Source of the DNA: Kiloniella laminariae
GTDB lineage: Bacteria; Pseudomonadota; Alphaproteobacteria; Kiloniellales; Kiloniellaceae
Length of the DNA: 64,000 nt
Direction: 5' to 3'
NCBI RefSeq assembly: GCF_027214005.1
Contig: NZ_JAPWGY010000001.1
Location: forward strand, 124,001 to 188,000
Shown: positions 58,417 to 64,000 of the stretch, piece after piece
Layout of the letters: every line of letters begins with the position of its first letter
Numbering within the stretch: position 1 is the stretch's first letter
Position numbers and translations under genes: made by a program
Notes under the pieces: model-generated
Told to the model about the DNA's origin: nothing
The model's database searches: none
Seen by the model: the letters and a program-made list of their open reading frames with translations, nothing else

Positions 58417-60172
58417 TCTTTCGTCCTTCCATGCGGGCTTTTGCTTTTTTCAGGATCGAGTTCCCGGCGTCATCGGCGCTTTCGATGTGTACAGGCTGAA
58501 TCCCCAGCAGAGGTGCCATGCGCTCAACAACGCGTTTGACCACAGGAGCAGCAACCCAGCCGCCTGTTGCAAATCCATAGGTTTTTTTTGTGCCTTTAGG
58601 TTCATCCACCATTACGTAAACGACATAACGGGGATTATTCATCGGAAAGGCAGCGACAAAGGACGATACGCGAGAGTTTGTCACGTAACGGCCACCTTTA
58701 AGCTTATCAGCCGTCCCGGTTTTCCCGCCGACGAGATAACCTTCTGCATCGGCGTTTCTACCTGATCCATGCAGAACGACAAGTCGCATCATATCCCGCA
58801 TCAGGATAGAGGTTTTTTCATTGAGTATACGTCGGCCCGCCGGGACATAATCCTTGTCGCGCTTGATAAATGTAGCGGGTTTCATAACTCCACCATTAAC
58901 CAGACTCGATACAGCTGTGGTCATCTGCAGGGGGCTGACGGCAATACCATGTCCATAGGAGATAGTCATGGTGTTGATCTCTCGCCAGGGGGAAGGAACC
59001 AAAGGGGTGCCAACCTCGCTCAATTCTGTCGATGCGGTCCGAAGCAGGCCAAAGTTGGACAGATATTTGCGTTGGGATTCCGTCCCAACTTCAAGGGCCA
59101 TCTGAACCGTGCCGATATTGCTCGAATAGATCAGAATTTCCGGTACCGAAAGCCAGCGTTTCATCGGTTTGTAGTCTGTGATGCTGAAACGGGATATCCG
59201 GATTGGCTTGCTGACGTCGTACCCATCATAAACCGAGGCAACACCTTCATCCAGTGCCATTGCTGCCGTCAGGAGTTTAAAGGTAGAGCCCATCTCGTAT
59301 ATGCCCAGGGTTGCGCGATTGAACCGCGCATCATCCGGGGCATCACCGGGAGAATCGGGATCGAAAGTAGGCAGGGAGACAGACGAGATGACCTCCCCTG
59401 TATTGATATCCATGACCAGACCAGCGGCACCAATGGCACTGAACTCCTGCATTGCGGCAGACATTTCTTCGGTCAGTATATGCTGAACCCGCAGGTCGAT
59501 GCTGAGCTCAAGAGGTTCCCCATTTTCGCGAAGGGCGGTATCAAAAGACTGTTCAACCCCGGCCAGCCCTTTGTTGTCAACATCTGTGAAGCCAACGATA
59601 TGGGCAGAGAGATTCTTGTGCGGATAAAAACGGCGCTGTTCCTGCTCAAAGTTCAAGCCCGGGATGCCAAGGCCGTTAATCGCATACTGCTGCCGGGGAG
59701 TCAGATTGCGTTTGATCCAGATAAAGGCCCGGTCTGAAGACAATTTCTTTAAAAGCTTGTCCTGAGAAATCTCGGGGAGGATATCCGCAAGCAACCGGGC
59801 TGCGATTTCCGGGTTCGGAATTTTTTTAGGCTCAGCATAGAGCGAAGCAGTAGGCAGGGTTGTTGCCAGGACAATACCGTTGCGGTCCACAATGTCAGCC
59901 CGACGGGTTTGTACGGGCGGGGCTTCGTCAATCTCCTGGGCCGTGGAGGTGTTGTTGGCTCTGCCCCCCTGAAGCAGGGTCAGGTCAACAAGACGGATGC
60001 CTATGATGACAAAAGCCATGGCCATCAGGGCGCCGGCAACAATCAAACGGGTGCGTCCGACTTCAAGAGCATGGCGAATTCTGCCATCAAGTGAAATAAC
60101 CGCCTTGGGAGACTGCGGATTACGCAGGTTGGTCAAGAGTCCCTGTTTGCGATCTTCGCGCCAGTCACTCAT
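58403..60172 (-). CDS. ftsI: Septal transpeptidase FtsI (penicillin-binding protein 3-type)
   Basis: 589 residues. A cytoplasmic tail and one membrane helix (RLIVAGALMAMAFVIIGIRL) are followed by a pedestal domain and the transpeptidase. Active-site motifs are all seen: SxxK in MGSTFKLLTAAMALDEG, SxN in YSSNIGTVQMAL and KTG in VGGKTGTADKLKGG. It crosslinks septal peptidoglycan with FtsW. Overlaps ftsL by 4 bases and murE by 14. Confidence 0.97.
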   Translation of the reverse strand: MSDWREDRKQGLLTNLRNPQSPKAVISLDGRIRHALEVGRTRLIVAGALMAMAFVIIGIRLVDLTLLQGGRANNTSTAQEIDEAPPVQTRRADIVDRNGIVLATTLPTASLYAEPKKIPNPEIAARLLADILPEISQDKLLKKLSSDRAFIWIKRNLTPRQQYAINGLGIPGLNFEQEQRRFYPHKNLSAHIVGFTDVDNKGLAGVEQSFDTALRENGEPLELSIDLRVQHILTEEMSAAMQEFSAIGAAGLVMDINTGEVISSVSLPTFDPDSPGDAPDDARFNRATLGIYEMGSTFKLLTAAMALDEGVASVYDGYDVSKPIRISRFSITDYKPMKRWLSVPEILIYSSNIGTVQMALEVGTESQRKYLSNFGLLRTASTELSEVGTPLVPSPWREINTMTISYGHGIAVSPLQMTTAVSSLVNGGVMKPATFIKRDKDYVPAGRRILNEKTSILMRDMMRLVVLHGSGRNADAEGYLVGGKTGTADKLKGGRYVTNSRVSSFVAAFPMNNPRYVVYVMVDEPKGTKKTYGFATGGWVAAPVVKRVVERMAPLLGIQPVHIESADDAGNSILKKAKARMEGRKIAAR

Positions 60173-60519
60173 TCATAGATCTCCCCGCTTGTCAGGGTTG
60201 CGGTTCCCTGTGAATTGTCCGCTGTACCTTGGGTTGCCTCTTCGCCTGGGCGAGGAAGGTCATCAAAGGTGACAATCTGGGAAGAAGAGAGCGGCTTGAG
60301 GTCGAGATAGCGTGTCGCAAGTTTTTCCAGTCTGTCCGGCTGGTTCAGATAACTCCATTCCGCCTGGAGAATCCGGATTGCCTGTTTGTCAGTGGCGATC
60401 TGCCGTTCAACCACAGCCAACTGCAGTTCGAGGTCGGTCACATCCTGTTTTACCTGGAAAAGGACGATGGCGCAGGCGGTGCCAGCGACAATCCAGATAA
60501 TGATTCCCAGATTTTTCAT
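60169..60519 (-). CDS. ftsL: Cell division protein FtsL
   Basis: 116 residues from the ATG at 60519, which overlaps the rsmH stop by 4 bases and has GGGAGG upstream; a longer upstream reading does not fit. One membrane helix (NLGIIIWIVAGTACAIVLFQ) is followed by a leucine-zipper-like coiled coil (VTDLELQLAVVERQIATDKQ) and YLNQPDRLEKLATRYLDLKP, the typical FtsL end. It bridges FtsQ/FtsB with FtsW/FtsI. Assigned by position and layout because the family is poorly conserved. Confidence 0.9.
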   Translation of the reverse strand: MKNLGIIIWIVAGTACAIVLFQVKQDVTDLELQLAVVERQIATDKQAIRILQAEWSYLNQPDRLEKLATRYLDLKPLSSSQIVTFDDLPRPGEEATQGTADNSQGTATLTSGEIYE

Positions 60520-61556
60520 GCGCGACCTCCCTCTCTGGCCGGAAGAGTTCCGACAGGATGATCCGTGGCTGGGGCATCGGTCCGAATGGCAACACGAAGC
60601 TTGGCAGAGCGTGAGCGGGGGTTTTCGCGACACTCTTCATCAGAAGGGGGAATGGCTTTTTTGGTCGGCAGGTCGAAGGGAGCTTTACGCAACGCCGAGG
60701 GCTCGACCGTCGGAGTATGACGGGAGCCCTGCGGCGTTCCCCCACTGCGTTCGCGTAAGAAGTTTTTGACGATGCGATCTTCGAGGGAGTGAAAAGACAC
60801 AACCGCGAGTCGACCACCGGGAGCAAGTAACTGTTCTGCTGCTGCCAGGCCGCGCTCAAGTTCGCCGAGTTCATCATTGACGAAAATCCGGAGAGCCTGA
60901 AAGGAGCGGGTAGCAGGATGAATCGACTTGCCATCCTTGTTGGGTTTGGTTTTCAGGAGGCGGCGAATAAGTCCGGCGAGCTGCAGGGTGGTCTCGAAAG
61001 GTTTTTCAACCCGATCCGTAACGATGGCGCGGGCAATCAGGCGGGATTTTTTCTCTTCACCATATTTATAGAGAATGTCAGCCAGCTCTTTTTCGCTGTA
61101 GGTGTTCACAACATGGGAAACGGGCTGGCGTAACGTGGATTCAGGACCATCCATACGCATGTCCAGCGGGCCATCTTCCTGAAAGGAAAACCCGCGCTCT
61201 GCCTGGTCAAGTTGCATGGAAGAGACGCCAAGGTCGAGGACGATACCATCTACGCTGGAAACGCCGATATTTTCCAGCAGTTGCATCATGTCGCCAAAAC
61301 AACCGGCAAGGGGAACAAGTCGCCCGGCCTTGGTTTCTTCGAACTCGGCAGCTCTGCGCAGGGCAGTCGGATCGCGATCTATACCAAAAACCTTGCAGGG
61401 GGCCTGTTGCAAGATTGCTCGACTGTAGCCACCAGCGCCAAAAGTTCCATCGACAAAACACTCGCCTTCTCTGGGAGCAAGTGCATCAATGATTTCCGGC
61501 AGCATGACGGAATAGTGTCCCTCCTGCTGGGCAATGATCGGGGAAGAAGAGGTCAT
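60516..61556 (-). CDS. rsmH: 16S rRNA m4C1402 methyltransferase
   Basis: 346 residues. The opening HYSVMLPEIIDALAPREGEC, methyltransferase loop FVDGTFGAGGYSRAILQ and VDGIVLDLGVSSMQLDQAER are diagnostic of RsmH (MraW); LAVVSFHSLEDRIVKNFLRE closes the core. It methylates C1402 of 16S rRNA. Overlaps mraZ and ftsL by 4 bases each. Confidence 0.97.
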   Translation of the reverse strand: MTSSSPIIAQQEGHYSVMLPEIIDALAPREGECFVDGTFGAGGYSRAILQQAPCKVFGIDRDPTALRRAAEFEETKAGRLVPLAGCFGDMMQLLENIGVSSVDGIVLDLGVSSMQLDQAERGFSFQEDGPLDMRMDGPESTLRQPVSHVVNTYSEKELADILYKYGEEKKSRLIARAIVTDRVEKPFETTLQLAGLIRRLLKTKPNKDGKSIHPATRSFQALRIFVNDELGELERGLAAAEQLLAPGGRLAVVSFHSLEDRIVKNFLRERSGGTPQGSRHTPTVEPSALRKAPFDLPTKKAIPPSDEECRENPRSRSAKLRVAIRTDAPATDHPVGTLPAREGGRA

Positions 61557-62026
61557 AACTGCCCCCCCTTGTTCGCCGGATTCAGGGACAGACTGAGTTT
61601 TTTGTCGCGAGCACGATCACGGGCTTCGAGCTTTTTCTGCTCAAGGGTTTCGGTGTTCCAGATCTGGAAAATATCCCCTTTGCCAACAAAGGCGGCACGA
61701 TCGGTAATATTCGCATGTTCGATCAGGGCAGGAGGAAGAAGGATACGACCTTCGCCATCAAAGGAAAGCTGGTGGGCGTCAGCCAGAATGGCGGTGGCGA
61801 GGTCATCATGTTCATCGGAAAAAAGATCAAGGCTGGAGCTCATGCTTTCATGCAGGCGACGCATGAAATCCATGCCAGCAGCTTCCAGGGCCTGGGCGCG
61901 ATAGGACCTGAAGACAACAATTCCTTGAAAAGGCTGGTCGGTGAGCATCTGGCGAAAGGTAGCCGGAACTGAAACGCGTCCCTTCTTGTCTACCTTGTTT
62001 TCGAATGTACCTAAAAAGAAGGTCAC
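61553..62026 (-). CDS. mraZ: Transcriptional regulator MraZ
   Basis: 157 residues from a GTG at 62026 with AGGGCGGA upstream. Two SpoVT/AbrB-like swapped-hairpin domains are visible: KVDKKGRVSVPATFRQMLTD and QLSFDGEGRILLPPALIEHA. MraZ binds repeats in front of its own gene and represses the dcw operon. Here it is the first gene of that operon, followed by rsmH with an ATGA overlap. A large TGGG-repeat array lies upstream. Confidence 0.96.
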   Translation of the reverse strand: MTFFLGTFENKVDKKGRVSVPATFRQMLTDQPFQGIVVFRSYRAQALEAAGMDFMRRLHESMSSSLDLFSDEHDDLATAILADAHQLSFDGEGRILLPPALIEHANITDRAAFVGKGDIFQIWNTETLEQKKLEARDRARDKKLSLSLNPANKGGQL

Positions 62027-62064
62027 CTGAATTCCGCCCTGAATGATGCCGCCCGAAGAGATCC

Positions 62065-62135
62065 CGATGTGATCCCTGTTTGCGATTCACTGGAAAGCGC
62101 CCCCGCTTTCCTGAACCTGATGTGTTCCCTGTTTG
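62065..62135. repeat. Two 18-bp direct repeats in the mraZ leader
   Basis: CGATGTGATCCCTGTTTG (62065-62082) and TGATGTGTTCCCTGTTTG (62118-62135) agree at 16 of 18 positions, 53 bp apart. Three CCC triplets at 11-bp steps (62052, 62063, 62074) lie around the first copy, which on the mraZ strand read as GGG(A). Confidence 0.75.
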
Positions 62136-62143
62136 GTCCAGAT

Positions 62144-62208
62144 TGGGTGTATCTGGGTCACAAATGGGATTTTATGGGATAACATGGGATTGAATGGGTG
62201 TCAATGGT
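62144..62208. promoter_or_regulatory. MraZ-box array: six TGGG repeats at 10-11 bp spacing
   Basis: TGGG begins at 62144, 62154, 62165, 62175, 62185 and 62195, with a degenerate TGGT at 62205. The steps are 10, 11, 10, 10, 10 and 10 bp, so all lie on one face of the helix. MraZ is known to bind TGGGN direct repeats separated by about 5 bp, usually about three or four copies. Here the motif reads TGGG on the strand opposite to mraZ, about 120-180 bp before the mraZ start. Confidence 0.75.
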
Positions 62209-62272
62209 TTGGGGTGTGACATTGATATGGTTAAAACATCGTTAACTGTTTATATTTCAAGGAATTTTCAGG

Positions 62273-62449
62273 ATGATAGTGGTTGTTTTTCAATCGCTTG
62301 TTTGGCGAGCTGTAGGGGCTTTGGTGAAGACATCGGGTTCAGCTCTGCCTGATCGGGAGAAGAAGATGTCCTGGATAAAGGCGTTTCAGCTGAATTGGAG
62401 AAAATGCAAGATCGGGCGTATCGTTATTGTTTTGTTGCCAATACACTGA
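62273..62449 (+). CDS. Possible small protein (weak)
   Basis: A 58-codon frame with ATG at 62273 and AAGGA nine bases upstream. The peptide is hydrophobic at both ends and basic in the middle (WIKAFQLNWRKCKIGRIVIV). It resembles no family I know and may be a chance frame inside the 5' leader of the enoyl-CoA hydratase gene. Confidence 0.22.
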   Translation: MIVVVFQSLVWRAVGALVKTSGSALPDREKKMSWIKAFQLNWRKCKIGRIVIVLLPIH

Positions 62450-62497
62450 CTGGTAACGTTGAAATCAATAATGCCTCGGCGTCGGGAGAGTAATGCA

Positions 62498-63310
62498 ATG
62501 CCAGAGTCTGAAGCGGTTCAGGATATTCTATGCAGTGAGAAAGACGGAAATGGGATTTTGCGTCTGACTTTGAATGACGACAGGCGGCGTAATGCTTTGT
62601 CTGAAGCGATGCTCCTAAAGTTAAAGGAGGCTGTTTCCGATGCCGCCAAAGATGCTGCTGTGCGCGTCATCATTCTGGCGGCGAAAGGGCCTGTATTCAG
62701 CTCTGGGCACAACCTCAAGGAAATGACCGCAGCTCGTGATGCACCGGATCGCGGGCGGGCGTATTTTTCCAGAATTCTGGCACTTTGTGCCGATGTCATG
62801 CAGGGCATTGTGGCGTGCCCTAAACCGATTATAGCCGAAGTGTCTGGAGTTGCTACGGCCGCAGGTTGCCAATTGGTGGCGAGTTGTGATCTCGCGGTTG
62901 CTGCTGAAACCGCGCAATTCAGTACGCCAGGGGTTCATATCGGACTGTTCTGCTCTACACCCATGGTCGCTTTGTCCCGCAATGTGTCCAACAAACATGC
63001 GATGGAAATGCTGTTGACCGGCGATATGATTACCGCCGCCCGAGCTGCCGAGATTGGCCTGATCAATCGGGTGACTTCGTCGCAGGCTTTGCAGGATGTG
63101 ACGATGGAACTTGCCCGCAAGATTGCCTCAAAATCCAGTCTGACGCTTGCTGTCGGGAAACGTGCTTTTTACGAACAGCGTGAAATGGGGTTGTCGGAGG
63201 CTTATCAATACGCTTCAGGTGTGATGGTTGAAAATATGCTGGTACATGATGCCGAAGAAGGTATCAGCGCTTTTATTGAAAAACGCGCAGCTCAATGGCG
63301 AGATAAATAG
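62498..63310 (+). CDS. Enoyl-CoA hydratase/isomerase family protein
   Basis: 270 residues from the ATG at 62498, with GGGAGAG upstream; earlier in-frame starts at 62459 (TTG) and 62470 (ATG) are less likely. The crotonase fold shows LTLNDDRRRNALSEAML, the oxyanion-hole segment FSSGHNLKEMTAARD, and KPIIAEVSGVATAAGCQLVA with SCDLAVAAETAQFSTPGVHI. The catalytic glutamates of classical enoyl-CoA hydratase are not clearly placed, so another acyl-CoA reaction is possible. It is followed 6 bp later by an acyl-CoA synthetase, suggesting a fatty- or aromatic-acid pathway. Confidence 0.9.
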   Translation: MPESEAVQDILCSEKDGNGILRLTLNDDRRRNALSEAMLLKLKEAVSDAAKDAAVRVIILAAKGPVFSSGHNLKEMTAARDAPDRGRAYFSRILALCADVMQGIVACPKPIIAEVSGVATAAGCQLVASCDLAVAAETAQFSTPGVHIGLFCSTPMVALSRNVSNKHAMEMLLTGDMITAARAAEIGLINRVTSSQALQDVTMELARKIASKSSLTLAVGKRAFYEQREMGLSEAYQYASGVMVENMLVHDAEEGISAFIEKRAAQWRDK

Positions 63311-63316
63311 TTTGCC

Positions 63317-64000
63317 ATGACCAGCCCCTATAATGTTGACCTTGATCGTAATCCGGCGAATTTTCAGCCCTTGACGCCCCTGACCTTTCTCGAACGCGCT
63401 GCAAGTGTTTTCCCGGATCATATCGCAATCGTTCATAGTTCTTTGCGCCGCAACTATGCAGACTTTTATGCACGATCACGCCAGCTGGCTTCGTCCTTGT
63501 CCCGGCAGCATGGCATAGGTCGAGGCGACACGGTTTCAGTTCTGCTTGCGAATACGCCAGCAATGCTGGAGTGTCATTATGGCGTGCCGATGTGTGGGGC
63601 CGTGCTGCATTCAATAAACACCCGGCTGGATGCGGCCATCATTGCCTTCCAGCTGGATCATGCCGGTGCCAAACTGGTGATTGTTGATCGTGAATTCATG
63701 CCCTTGATGCAGGAGGCGCTTGCTCTGGCACAGGTGCGCCCGGTTCTCGTTCAATATGATGATCCGGAATATTCTGAACCGGGGCATTCTTTTGATGTGT
63801 TGGGTGATCTATTGGATTATGAGGACCTTCTGGCACAGGGGGATGAGCGGTTCGACTGGCTGATGCCCGAGGATGAGTGGGACGCAATCTCGATTAACTA
63901 TACGTCGGGTACAACTGGTGATCCCAAGGGCGTGGTCTCGCATCATCGCGGTGCCTATCTTCTGGCACAGGGGAATGCCCTAACGACCTCAATGGGAAAG
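63317..64000 (+). CDS. Acyl-CoA synthetase, AMP-binding (5' part, cut by window end)
   Basis: The frame starts at the ATG at 63317 and is open to the end (228 codons). FLERAASVFPDHIAIVHSSL and YADFYARSRQLASSLSRQHG begin the ANL-superfamily adenylation domain, VLLANTPAMLECHYGVPMCG follows, and the phosphate-binding motif YTSGTTGDPKGVVSHHRG is complete. The C-terminal half is beyond the window. It activates a carboxylic acid as an acyl-adenylate and then CoA thioester; it most resembles medium-chain or dimethylsulfoniopropionate/methylmercaptopropionate-type ligases, but the substrate is not determined. It lies 6 bp after the enoyl-CoA hydratase stop, so they form an operon. Confidence 0.93.
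   Translation, partial: MTSPYNVDLDRNPANFQPLTPLTFLERAASVFPDHIAIVHSSLRRNYADFYARSRQLASSLSRQHGIGRGDTVSVLLANTPAMLECHYGVPMCGAVLHSINTRLDAAIIAFQLDHAGAKLVIVDREFMPLMQEALALAQVRPVLVQYDDPEYSEPGHSFDVLGDLLDYEDLLAQGDERFDWLMPEDEWDAISINYTSGTTGDPKGVVSHHRGAYLLAQGNALTTSMGK

Larger units (their letters stand above)
62027..62497. other. Control region of the dcw operon and divergent enoyl-CoA hydratase gene
   Basis: About 470 bp between divergent genes. Nearest to mraZ are two near-identical 18-bp repeats (62065-62082 and 62118-62135). Then comes an array of TGGG motifs (62144-62208), and further on an A/T-rich stretch. A small frame at 62273-62449 is possible. The promoters of both units must lie here, but I cannot place -10/-35 boxes with confidence. 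Confidence 0.7.

Overview
The window looks like chromosomal DNA of a free-living, diderm alphaproteobacterium of moderate GC content (roughly half). The evidence is a full dcw (division and cell wall) cluster that runs on into lpxC, bamD, recN and ligA, a MurE with the meso-diaminopimelate DNPR motif, an Irr-type iron box before bacterioferritin, ScfR/RamB-type regulation, and small DUF1127 and DUF465 proteins. The overall flavour is Rhodospirillales/Kiloniellales-like (Kiloniella or Terasakiella relatives), but that placement is inference. I saw no tRNA, rRNA, CRISPR array, transposase or prophage gene.

Layout. 1-3.3 kb: edge of a DUF4166-like gene, a DUF2269 membrane protein, a PAS_5 protein, a three-gene SRPBCC-ArsR-VOC operon and a YdcH-like protein. 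3.3-10.3 kb: an iron block on the minus strand, made of an imelysin with a probable Fur box, a di-haem oxidoreductase, a second imelysin lacking the signature histidine, a Tat-exported DUF1513 protein and a PiuC-type hydroxylase, next to a bacterioferritin with an Irr-like box. 10.3-12.5 kb: a MocR regulator divergent from a LysE-family exporter, with nested palindromes between them. 12.5-18.3 kb: a signalling block with an HTH/ScfR regulator carrying a histidine-kinase DHp-like segment, a receiver-only protein, a small two-helix membrane protein and an SLC5-STAC-histidine kinase. 18.4-31.2 kb: ettA, mlaAC, a thioesterase, a pentapeptide protein, a ClC channel, a desuccinylase-like peptidase, a UvrD/PcrA helicase, prmA, a solute-binding protein and DUF1127. 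31.4-37.3 kb: aminopeptidase P, LysR, an alpha/beta hydrolase, a YddG-like exporter and an AraC regulator. 37.3-62.0 kb: one minus-strand supercluster from mraZ to ligA. 62.2-64 kb: enoyl-CoA hydratase and the 5' part of an acyl-CoA synthetase.

How the genes work together. The dcw genes supply peptidoglycan precursors (murE, F, D, C, B, G, ddl, mraY), septal synthesis (ftsI, ftsW, ftsL, ftsQ) and the Z-ring (ftsA, ftsZ). lpxC and bamD then add outer-membrane biogenesis and recN and ligA add DNA repair. The iron block is a coherent iron-limitation response with storage (bfr) encoded beside it. The signalling block is the most unusual part: a transporter-like sensor kinase, a stand-alone receiver and a short-chain-acyl-type regulator that appears to have captured a kinase dimerisation domain closely resembling that of its neighbour.

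Most promising leads: (1) the HTH-DHp-ScfR / REC / SLC5-STAC-kinase module; (2) six TGGG repeats at about 10-bp spacing upstream of mraZ, an enlarged MraZ-box candidate; (3) an orphan minus-strand terminator at 12.58 kb suggesting a small RNA; (4) tandem repeats plus a 13-bp hairpin between the lead imelysin gene and the di-haem gene. All calls come from reading the sequence; no database search was run.
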